Source of the DNA: CAZOIA01 sp964579675
GTDB lineage: Bacteria; Planctomycetota; Phycisphaerae; UBA1845; PWPN01
Reading direction: 5' to 3'
Assembly (NCBI GenBank): GCA_964579675.1
Contig: CAZOIA010000085.1
Location: forward strand, 1-23,122
DNA length: 23,122 bases
Below are positions 8,004 to 13,951 of the stretch, piece after piece. Position 1 is the first letter of the stretch. The number at the start of each line of letters is the position of its first letter. The position numbers were made by a program, and so were the translations under genes. The notes under the pieces were generated by a model. The model worked only from the letters and a program-made list of their open reading frames with translations, searched no databases and had not been told where the DNA came from.

Positions 8004-8069
8004 TGACAAGATCCTGCTCAGGGGGCGCAGCTTTTTCCTACTCGTTTGGTTGTGGCCGGAGGCCACGCT

Positions 8070-10109
8070 ATGACTGTGGAGGCGAATGGCATGTTAGCGA
8101 GGTGGGCCCCGATCAGTCTTGCGGGTCTCCTGATCTTCATGGTAACGGGCATCGGCCGGGCGGAGGAAATCGCCCCCGGCGTCACCCACGCGGTCTACTA
8201 CCTGGGCACGCCGAACGTCGTCCACGTCGTCGCCATCGACCGCCTGCGATCGGAATACAAGCTCAAGGTCGGTTGGCCGCAGCAGAAACGCAACTTCACC
8301 AGTAAGGCCCGCACGAGCACGATCGCTAGTCTTTATGACGATCCGCCGGACAATGACGTGTTGGCGGCTACCAACGGCGCCTTCTTCGACCCGGTCAACC
8401 TGCCCACGATTATCGGAACCGCGACCACGTTCGGCGAGATCGTCGAGGAGCCCGACGGGGAAAACGACACGTACCTCTTCGGGCCCTCTCGGCAACCGGC
8501 GATCCGGGCCGAGATCACCCACGCCGCCGGCACGCTGACCTTTGCCAACGGGACCAGCATCCCGCTCGGGTATTACAATCGGCCCAACCCGCCTATTCAC
8601 AACGTCACCGCCTATACGCCGGGCTGGGACAGTTCCACCCGCTCCGATTTCATCAGTCCTTCACTGGCGGTGGAGGTGATCCTGAGTGACGTCAGCTACC
8701 CGATGCGGGGCGACAAGGAGGTCTCCGGGATCGTGACCGCGATCCAGACCGGCTCGGCGGCCGAGAACAATGCGATTCCGGACGGGGGCATGGTCCTCAC
8801 CGCCTGGGGAATCCCCAAGACCACCATTGTCGCCAATACCGCGGTCGGGGACCGCTTGCGAATGCGTTTCGCCACCGCGGTTGAGGAGTACAACAACGCG
8901 GACTTCGCCATCACCGGCATCGGCTGGATCATCCACAACGGCGTGCCCTACACGGGCAACTGGGCGAACCGGGGCGCGGCGGCACCCTATAGCCGGAACC
9001 CCCGGACCGCCCTGGGCTGGAGCGACAATTACCTGTTCATGGTCGTCTGCGACGGGCGGTCGCCGGTCAGTGTGGGTATGACGTTCTCGGAGATGGCCAA
9101 CTTCCTGACCAGCACCCTCGGTGCAACCGACGCGATCAACCTCGACGGAGGCGGATCGTCCACCATGGTGGTCAACGGCACCGTGCGGAACGTGCCCTCC
9201 GATGGCAGCGAGCGATACGTCGCCAATGCCGTCATGCTGGTCAAGGAAGAGACCGCCACCACGTTCCCGTTTTCGGACCCGCTGGCGGCCAGCGGTCGAT
9301 TGCCGGGCTGGGATGACAAGTTCACCTACAACGCGGTGACGGCATTCTCGCCGTCTGCTCCGGGCGGCGACGGCTACGTGATCGTGGTAGCCGACCCCGA
9401 CGGCGGCGCGGAGACGGTACGCCGGGGCAACTTCGGCGACACTGACTACGCCGTGGAGGCGGACATCTACTGCGAGTACCGGTCCGGTGTCGCCGGCGAC
9501 GGGTTCGAGCGCTGCGGGCTGTTCGCCCGCGACAGCGGGACCGGCGCGTTCGGCCTGTCCGACTACGGCGGCGGAAACTGCTACGCGATGACCTTCGATT
9601 CCAATGACGGACGGATTCGGGCGGGCAAGTATGTTGACGGCACGCTGACGGACTTCCTCGCCGGCGATCCGCTGTATCGCCCGGCGTCGGCGTGGTACCG
9701 GTTCCGCATCCACTGCGAGGGCTCAACGATCAGGTACCACCTCGACGACGACGTGATTGTCAGTGTGACCGACACGACGCACGATCGCGGCTACTTCGGC
9801 CTCGGGTACCACGAGTTCTTTGCCACCGACAGCAACATCCACGGGACGCGGGCGGACAACCTGCTCGCCTACATCGACATCACCCCCATCATTCCCGGCG
9901 ACTTCGACCTGGACAGCGACGTGGATCAGGAAGACTTCGGGCACCTCCAGGCGTGCCTCACCGGATCGGGACAGCCCCAAATGGACCCCGCATGTCTCGA
10001 CGCCCGACTCGACGGGGACCGAGATGTGGATCCCAACGACTGGGCCATTTTTGAGGCCTGCATCAGCGGACCCAACGTACCGGCGGACCCGGGTTGTGCG
10101 CCTGGGTGA
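8070..10109 (+). CDS. Secreted phosphodiester glycosidase (NAGPA family) with lectin-like and dockerin-like domains
   Basis: 679 aa exported enzyme. Family members hydrolyse sugar phosphodiesters; the human relative removes GlcNAc from mannose-6-phosphate tags, and bacterial ones are thought to act on cell-wall or exopolysaccharide phosphodiesters. The family motifs are visible: NGAFFD at residues 102-107 and NLDGGGSSTM at 357-366. After residue 400 comes a concanavalin-like module (about 405-600), then a two-loop calcium domain starting DFDLDSDVDQEDF (611) and LDGDRDVDPNDW (647), of the same type as in the three genes upstream. Start choice: the ATG at 8070 has GGAGG at 8058-8062; the ATG at 8091 has GGAGG at 8078-8082 and gives a more typical signal peptide (MLARWAPIS...GRA), so either is possible. 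A terminator precedes it, so it has its own promoter. Substrate unknown. Confidence 0.9.
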   Translation: MTVEANGMLARWAPISLAGLLIFMVTGIGRAEEIAPGVTHAVYYLGTPNVVHVVAIDRLRSEYKLKVGWPQQKRNFTSKARTSTIASLYDDPPDNDVLAATNGAFFDPVNLPTIIGTATTFGEIVEEPDGENDTYLFGPSRQPAIRAEITHAAGTLTFANGTSIPLGYYNRPNPPIHNVTAYTPGWDSSTRSDFISPSLAVEVILSDVSYPMRGDKEVSGIVTAIQTGSAAENNAIPDGGMVLTAWGIPKTTIVANTAVGDRLRMRFATAVEEYNNADFAITGIGWIIHNGVPYTGNWANRGAAAPYSRNPRTALGWSDNYLFMVVCDGRSPVSVGMTFSEMANFLTSTLGATDAINLDGGGSSTMVVNGTVRNVPSDGSERYVANAVMLVKEETATTFPFSDPLAASGRLPGWDDKFTYNAVTAFSPSAPGGDGYVIVVADPDGGAETVRRGNFGDTDYAVEADIYCEYRSGVAGDGFERCGLFARDSGTGAFGLSDYGGGNCYAMTFDSNDGRIRAGKYVDGTLTDFLAGDPLYRPASAWYRFRIHCEGSTIRYHLDDDVIVSVTDTTHDRGYFGLGYHEFFATDSNIHGTRADNLLAYIDITPIIPGDFDLDSDVDQEDFGHLQACLTGSGQPQMDPACLDARLDGDRDVDPNDWAIFEACISGPNVPADPGCAPG

Positions 10110-10422
10110 AGACTCAATAGTCACTGCAGCCCGTGTATTCTCCTCGGTGCGTGTTTCTCAGGCTCATCCTACGGAAACGCGCCCAAGCGCCTTGCGAGAA
10201 GCACCCCAGACCCGTTCTTGTAGACTCCCCCATGAGGGCGGGGCGACTGTCGGAACTTTGAACCGTCCGAGGCTGTCGGGCCGTACGTTGCGACGTTTCT
10301 GCACCCGCCGGAGCCGTACATCCTTCGCATCACCAGCACGATGCGCGAGTCGGCCTATCGCCCGAGCCGCCAATAGCCCGTTTTCGCGGGGCCGGCCAAC
10401 AGCAACTCGTGGTCATCTTGCA
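10110..10422. other. Convergent intergenic stretch holding repeat copy A
   Basis: No gene is supported. It lies between the 3' ends of the glycosidase gene (plus strand) and the GIY-YIG gene (minus strand). Its only clear content is the 84-bp repeat at 10241-10324. A weak hairpin GACTcaatAGTC follows the glycosidase stop; no convincing terminator was found. Confidence 0.6.
10241..10324 (+). repeat. Dispersed intergenic repeat, copy A
   Basis: Matches 11085-11169 at roughly 80 percent over about 84 bp, beginning GGGCGACTGTCGGA and ending ACATCCT. Positions 10242-10265 also match the core of copy C (11007-11030) at 21 of 24 bases. No coding capacity. Probably a degenerate member of a small repeat family that occupies gaps in this 1.7-kb neighbourhood. 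Confidence 0.6.
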
Positions 10423-10890
10423 TCAGTGATTCTCGAAGCTGTTGTGCGGTGTCTGCAGCGCGATCGAAACATACATCTCAAGTAGTGCCTGGCGAAGCGG
10501 ATCGCCCTCCTCCACAACTCGCACGTCCATATTCGACACACGCGCTTTTGCAGCCGTAAACGCTTGGCGAAACACGGGGTCCTGCTCGAGCTGTGCGCGA
10601 GACCCACGCACTTGGTACGTCGCGACGGTCTGCCCTGTGGCTTCCCGGGCCAGGAGAAAAGCGAACGGCGCGCTGTTGTGAGTGGAACTCGCTCGGCAGT
10701 GCTCCCGTAGTCGCTGTCTCATTCGGTTCGTGCGGCCGACGTAAAGATGAATCCCCGTCTCCGTGAAGAGGTAGATACCGCGGCTTGGCATATTGATCGG
10801 AAGAGAGCATGGCTTGACAGGGGGCATGGCCATCAGCCGTTCGAATGCGGGATGGAGTGACTCGACATGTGCCCGAAAGATTTCGTTCAT
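10423..10890 (-). CDS. GIY-YIG domain protein (putative nuclease)
   Basis: 155 aa, cytoplasmic (no signal peptide). GIY-YIG domains cut DNA using a single catalytic Arg and Glu. Signature strands are RGIYLF (GIY at 38-40) and LYVGRT (YVG at 50-52), followed by the family Arg pattern RMRQRLREH (56-64). A Glu in the expected distal helix is present (LLEMY, Glu138). The fold core is followed by an insertion rather than a UvrC-like or homing-endonuclease domain, so it is a stand-alone small member; role in repair, restriction or mobility is unknown. The frame is open to 10959, but the ATG at 10890 puts MNEIF at the start; an ATG at 10914 is an alternative and neither has a strong ribosome site. 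It stands alone between repeat copies A and C. Confidence 0.82.
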   Translation of the reverse strand: MNEIFRAHVESLHPAFERLMAMPPVKPCSLPINMPSRGIYLFTETGIHLYVGRTNRMRQRLREHCRASSTHNSAPFAFLLAREATGQTVATYQVRGSRAQLEQDPVFRQAFTAAKARVSNMDVRVVEEGDPLRQALLEMYVSIALQTPHNSFENH

Positions 10891-10992
10891 GCAATGTAAC
10901 CTGGCTCCGCTCATTTGCGGGCCAACCAGGGGAACGTGATGGACGGCCCGATGCTGCACGAGATTCTCCTATCTTCGTCCATCGAGATCAAC

Positions 10993-11033
10993 GGTTCAAA
11001 CTCAGAGGCGACTGGCCGAACTTTGAACGGCTC
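10993..11033 (+). repeat. Dispersed intergenic repeat, copy C
   Basis: 41 bp starting GGTTCAAACTC that align without gaps to 11852-11892 (31 of 41 identical). The two ends form an imperfect inverted repeat, CGGTTCAAA with TTTGAACGG. Its inner part GGCGACTGGCCGAACTTTGA also matches copy A at 10242-10265. Confidence 0.55.
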
Positions 11034-11039
11034 ATAAGT

Positions 11040-11073
11040 GCAGGAAACCGCCGGAGTTCCGGCGGCTTCCTGC
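11040..11073. repeat. Strong 34-nt hairpin
   Basis: GCAGGAA-A-CCGCCGGA then GT then TCCGGCGG-C-TTCCTGC: arms of 16 nt with one internal mismatch around a 2-nt centre. No T-run follows on either strand. It could stop or protect the vapBC transcript, or be part of the neighbouring repeats. Confidence 0.6.
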
Positions 11074-11084
11074 CAGTTTCATCG

Positions 11085-11169
11085 GGGCGACTGTCGGAGC
11101 TTCGAACCGTCCGAGGCCCTCGGGCCGCACGTTCAGAATGCTTCTGCATCCGCCCGCGCCGGCCATCCT
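11085..11169 (+). repeat. Dispersed intergenic repeat, copy B
   Basis: Aligns with copy A at 10241-10324 along its whole length, sharing GGGCGACTGTCGGA, GAACCGTCCGAGGC, TCGGGCCG and the final CATCCT. Same orientation as copy A, 0.84 kb apart, on the other side of the GIY-YIG gene. Confidence 0.6.
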
Positions 11170-11247
11170 GCACCTGTGCCGATGGCTGGGTGGAAGTCCG
11201 TAATGATGAGGTCGATCGGGCCGCCAAACCGCCCGTCTCAGGTCGCC

Positions 11248-11610
11248 TCAGAGGGCCAGGGCAACTCCGAGCTGGGTAGCGGCTCCCGCCAGGTTCTTGT
11301 CGCGGGTCCAAAGCGGAACGTCTGCCAGCATGCACGAAGCCAGAAGATGGACGTCGATCAAGCCAAGCCCTTCGCCCATCAGTCGGTGACGGTCGATGAA
11401 GTCGAGCACTTCCGCATCCTCGACTTTCGCCAGGACCGGCAGAGCGGACAATAAGGTCAGGAACTCGTCGCGGTTCTGGATGTCCCCGCAGGCCAGTTCG
11501 CCCACCACAAACGGATGACACGCCACCTCGCCAGCCTGCAGCAGCTCCACCAGATCGTCGTCGGTTTCCCGCAGGTGGTCCACCCACACCGAGGTGTCAA
11601 TGAGGATCAC
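11248..11610 (-). CDS. vapC: VapC-type PIN domain toxin (ribonuclease)
   Basis: 120 aa toxin of a type II toxin-antitoxin pair; VapC proteins are Mg-dependent RNases that cut tRNA or rRNA when freed from VapB. PIN acidic residues are all in place: Asp5 (ILIDTSVW), Glu38 (VVGELACG), Asp86 (GLIDVHLLA) and Asp104 (LWTRDKNL). I start at the GTG at 11610 because this begins directly with the first PIN strand and overlaps the antitoxin stop by 14 bp, as expected for a translationally coupled pair; the frame stays open further upstream, but that part only shadows vapB. Length is slightly short of the usual 125-140 aa yet complete. Expressed with vapB from the promoter at 11811-11839. Confidence 0.9.
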   Translation of the reverse strand: MILIDTSVWVDHLRETDDDLVELLQAGEVACHPFVVGELACGDIQNRDEFLTLLSALPVLAKVEDAEVLDFIDRHRLMGEGLGLIDVHLLASCMLADVPLWTRDKNLAGAATQLGVALAL

Positions 11611-11803
11611 GTGATGGGTTCCTGCGACGGGGGATGGGCTTGAGCTTCTTCTCCGTGCCTCCCAGTGCAGCCAAGCGGGCCGCACTCTCGCGGGCTATGA
11701 GCGCCTCCAGGCCCATCCTTACCAGGGCGGTTTTCTCTCGCACCCCGGTCAGTTCAGAGGCCCGCGATAGCGTGGATTCGTCGATGTTCAGAGTAGTCCT
11801 CAT
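11597..11803 (-). CDS. vapB: VapB-type ribbon-helix-helix antitoxin
   Basis: 68 aa partner of the VapC toxin. The N terminus MRTTLNIDESTLSRASELTG is the beta-strand plus helix of a ribbon-helix-helix DNA-binding domain (VapB antitoxin family, Pfam VapB_antitoxin), followed by KTALVRMGLEALI and a basic tail (KKLKPIPRRR) that would wrap the toxin. The start is the ATG at 11803: homology-style start, and the promoter leaves almost no leader. Upstream in-frame ATGs at 11809 and 11821 lie inside the promoter. No Shine-Dalgarno sequence is present, consistent with leaderless translation. The protein should repress its own promoter at the direct repeats 11802-11822. Confidence 0.9.
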   Translation of the reverse strand: MRTTLNIDESTLSRASELTGVREKTALVRMGLEALIARESAARLAALGGTEKKLKPIPRRRNPSRDPH

Positions 11804-11822
11804 GCACATAAGTATGCACATA
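11802..11822. promoter_or_regulatory. vapBC autoregulatory operator candidate (9-bp direct repeats)
   Basis: ATGCACATA at 11802-11810 and again at 11814-11822, separated by AGT, so the repeat is 12 bp. It covers the -10 box and the start codon. Ribbon-helix-helix antitoxins typically bind paired short sites of this kind, so toxin-antitoxin binding here would block the promoter. Confidence 0.6.
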
Positions 11823-11839
11823 TTATATGCGTTTGTCAA
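11811..11839 (-). promoter_or_regulatory. vapBC promoter, apparently leaderless
   Basis: On the minus strand, TTGACA (11839-11834), a 17-bp spacer, then CATACT (11816-11811). The expected start of transcription, about 7 nt on, falls at or next to the vapB ATG at 11803. Consensus -35, ideal spacing and the lack of a ribosome site agree with a leaderless mRNA. Confidence 0.65.
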
Positions 11840-11851
11840 GGCCTCTCCCAG

Positions 11852-11892
11852 GGTTCAAACTCGCAGACGACCGGCCCAGATGTGAGCGGTTC
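11852..11892 (+). repeat. Dispersed intergenic repeat, copy D
   Basis: Ungapped 41-bp match (31 identical) to copy C at 10993-11033, starting GGTTCAAACTC and ending with a CGG-containing arm. It fills most of the short gap between the vapB promoter and the 3' end of the LacI-family gene. Confidence 0.5.
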
Positions 11893-11901
11893 GTGTCAGG
11901 G

Positions 11902-13002
11902 TCAATGGGCGGTAACTGGTGCCGGCTTCTCGTCCCCGCCGGGACAACTGTCGCCCTTGCGTACGGTGGGCGGCAGGACGATGTTGTCGAAGACGGACTC
12001 TTCCCTTTCGCTGAGCTCGGCCATCTTGCGGACCGCCAACTCGCCCGCCGCGTACCACGAGGCGTCGATCGAGGTGATGCCGGGACAGCCCGGCGCCCGC
12101 CAGAGGGAGGCGTCGCAACCCACCAGACAGGTCTGCTCCGGCACCCGCAGCCCGGCGGCCTGACACGCGAGCAAAGTTCCGACTCCCATGACCGAAGACG
12201 ACGCATAGATCCCGTCCGGTTGGAGGTCTCTAAGCTTCGGCGACAGCCACGCCATCACTTCCTTCTCCGCGATGCCGGAAGGTACGGCCAGGATTTCGAG
12301 ACTGGCCCCAGCCTCGGTGGCGGCGGCGAGGACGCCCTCCTCTCGAAGGCGGATCGGCTCCCACAACAGCTCCTCGCGGACCACCGCCCACCGACGCCGG
12401 CCGGCGTCATGAAGCAGCTTGCCCGCCAGCCGGCCTGCGGACACGTTGTCCATGTCGATCGCGTTCGAGGGACACGTGGTCGGATGCTCCGGGAAGACGA
12501 TCACCACCGGCAGGCCCTGTTCGATCTGACGCCGCATCGGACTGTCAAGAACGGGCACCGGTGTCCTCAACACCGCCCCAAACACCCCGCCATCCAGAAC
12601 ACCCCGCACCCGACGCAGGGCGCCCTCCGGGTCCGGCGAATCCTGCGTCGCCAGCACTGGGTACAGGCGCAATGCGCGCGACGCTTCCAGGGCGCCAGCC
12701 AGAAACTGGCCCTCGAATGCCTGGTGATGCCACGAGATCGCGTCCGCTCTGCCCCCGCCACGGAGTATCAAGCCGAAGAAGGATGGATGCGGACTACGGA
12801 GGCTGATCGCCATCAGGTTCGCCCGATAGCCCATCTCCCGGGCCGTCTCCCGCACCCGGGCGACGGTCTGGGGCTTGAATCGGCTCACCATATCCTTCCG
12901 ATTCGCCAGGATGAGCGAGACGGTGGAGCGCGAGACGCCCGCCCTCTTGGCAATCGCCTGAATCGTGGGGCGGATGGTTTTGCCTTTTTCGCCGCCGGGC
13001 AT
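11902..13002 (-). CDS. LacI-family transcriptional regulator
   Basis: 366 aa cytoplasmic repressor or activator that senses a small molecule, usually a sugar. The N-terminal helix-turn-helix is clear: TIQAIAKRAGVSRSTVSLIL at residues 13-32, followed by NRKDMVSRFKPQTVARV and the hinge ANLMAISLRS (61-70). The remainder (about 73-350) is a periplasmic-binding-protein-like sensor with family signatures such as IDMDNVSAGRLAGKLL and PDGIYASSSVMGVG. Starts at the ATG at 13002; a TATAAC -10-like box at 13051-13046 lies upstream but lacks a good -35. It stands alone on the minus strand, divergent from the giant genes that begin at 13948. Targets unknown: the sugar importer is 9 kb away, so control of it is only a possibility. 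The tail (GDSCPGGDEKPAPVTAH) is likely disordered. Confidence 0.92.
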   Translation of the reverse strand: MPGGEKGKTIRPTIQAIAKRAGVSRSTVSLILANRKDMVSRFKPQTVARVRETAREMGYRANLMAISLRSPHPSFFGLILRGGGRADAISWHHQAFEGQFLAGALEASRALRLYPVLATQDSPDPEGALRRVRGVLDGGVFGAVLRTPVPVLDSPMRRQIEQGLPVVIVFPEHPTTCPSNAIDMDNVSAGRLAGKLLHDAGRRRWAVVREELLWEPIRLREEGVLAAATEAGASLEILAVPSGIAEKEVMAWLSPKLRDLQPDGIYASSSVMGVGTLLACQAAGLRVPEQTCLVGCDASLWRAPGCPGITSIDASWYAAGELAVRKMAELSEREESVFDNIVLPPTVRKGDSCPGGDEKPAPVTAH

Positions 13003-13550
13003 TGATACGGACCCCGTACATTCGACAAATCTGCCCCTGCGAAGCGTTATAGCACTTCACGTTTGGGTGTAGCGGTTTCCCGCCCGAAAAGCACCTGTTC
13101 GTGGGGGTCTTCCGCCTCGACACCGCTACAAGAGAAGGGCAAGTGCCCTAGCCACCCCAGATTATACACGATGCCGGCCGCTCTTGCTCCGGAGCACCGA
13201 GAAGCATGTGGGGGCCCGGCCGGCTCTCAAATCGAGCCCCATAGGTCGCCGGGATCACGAAGCCGAGAAGAAACGGGCAAGACCAGAATGCGATTCGCGT
13301 CGCTCATGCCCATCGGGCGGCCTACAAGGAACATGCAGTGCCACAGCCGCTATTGCCGTAGTAGTGTACAAAAACGTGTCTGACAGCGCGCTTGAGAGGG
13401 CTCGCAACGCTTGCCGAACTCGCGGTCGATCGCCGGCCAGCTCCCGATGGCGAGTGGCCCTGAAATGCTCGCAGCCGGGTCCGGTAAGGCGCGGGTCCTT
13501 CCGTGTGCGCGGTGAGACGATTTGAGGGTATGGTTCGCCGCAGATTCTTG
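13003..13550. other. Intergenic stretch upstream of the LacI-family gene
   Basis: No gene with a ribosome site or recognisable domain. The noteworthy structure is a perfect 9-bp inverted repeat, TGTAGCGGT (13068-13076) and ACCGCTACA (13122-13130), 45 nt apart; it may be paired regulator sites or a hairpin. The segment GTGTACAAAAACGTGTCTGA near 13365-13384 resembles short repeats seen in planctomycete gaps, but there is no second copy here to confirm it. Confidence 0.5.
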
Positions 13551-13580
13551 TTGACAACACCAGCCCTGCAGGGTTATCAT
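13551..13580 (+). promoter_or_regulatory. Strong sigma70-type promoter candidate for the giant-gene operon
   Basis: TTGACA (13551-13556), an 18-bp spacer, TATCAT (13575-13580, 5 of 6 matches). It points toward the first giant gene and would produce a leader of about 360 nt that includes the conserved block 13826-13947. No equally good promoter occurs closer to 13948 or between the two giant genes. Confidence 0.6.
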
Positions 13581-13825
13581 GCGGGTTGGAATAGCGGTGG
13601 GCCGTTTCACATAGCCTCCGGGCGGGCATTGACGTGCCGTCTCGGCAGTGAGCGGGGGGTGCTGTGACAGCATGGCTTTGGAGAGGACTTGGGGCGACCC
13701 CCGGACGTAGACGCAATTCTGACTTGAGATCCCGATTCCCCTCCGTCATTTTGGCAGTTCGGAATAGCAGATCGCCTCGTTGTCCGGCAGTGGTCGTTTG
13801 TTTTCTTGATTGGCCTTACGCCCGG

Positions 13826-13947
13826 GCCTGGCGGCTGCGGAATACACTGGGTTCCAGGAGCAGGAAGGACAACCAGAGAGCCGTAAGGCTGGTCTTTGAA
13901 TATCAGAGCTTGCGGGCGGCCCTTTCAAGACGGGAAGGAGTCAAAAG
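13826..13947 (+). repeat. Conserved leader block, copy 1
   Basis: 122 bp ending at the start codon of the first giant gene; aligns with 18181-18301 in front of the second giant gene with one single-base indel and high identity, and identity continues into both signal peptides. It contains the shared ribosome site AAGGAG (13935-13940, 7 nt before ATG) and an open frame whose last 24 codons before the stop match those in copy 2. Confidence 0.85.
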
Positions 13948-13951
13948 ATGA
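13877..13951 (+). other. Conserved leader reading frame, copy 1 (start codon missing)
   Basis: 24 sense codons plus a stop that match the small frame at 18231-18305. The stop TGA (13949-13951) overlaps the giant gene's ATG. The ATG present in copy 2 is replaced here by CCAGAGA, with a one-base shift; the frame stays open back to a GTG at 13664, so it could be the end of a longer, unrelated-looking 95-codon frame or a decayed copy. Translation is uncertain. Confidence 0.35.

Larger units (their letters stand above)
10891..11247. other. Intergenic stretch with repeat copies B and C and a long hairpin
   Basis: No gene. From left to right it holds repeat copy C (10993-11033), a 34-nt hairpin (11040-11073) and repeat copy B (11085-11169). 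The vapC 3' end borders it on the right and the GIY-YIG start on the left, so the GIY-YIG promoter should be in here, but no good -10/-35 pair was seen on the minus strand. Confidence 0.6.

Noticed and set aside
10993..11892. GGTTCAAACTC motifs that resemble a tRNA T-arm, as a sign of tRNA or att sites
   Set aside because: No acceptor stem, D-arm or anticodon arm can be placed around either copy, and the motifs belong to a longer intergenic repeat.
11902..13002. LacI-family gene as the proven regulator of the sugar importer or of the giant operon
   Set aside because: No shared operator was found near 2494, 13002 and 13948; adjacency alone is not enough.
13365..13384. GTGTACAAAAACGTGTCTGA as part of a known dispersed repeat
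   Set aside because: It resembles short planctomycete gap repeats from memory, but there is no second copy in the window and no transposase nearby.
13255..13749. Minus-strand 164-codon open frame in the gap before the giant genes
   Set aside because: Low-complexity, Arg/Pro/Ser-rich product with no start signals, and it spans the strong plus-strand promoter at 13551-13580.
13664..13951. 95-codon plus-strand frame starting with GTG and ending on the giant gene's ATG
   Set aside because: Only its last 24 codons are conserved in the other leader; the upstream part looks non-coding, so I report just the conserved end.
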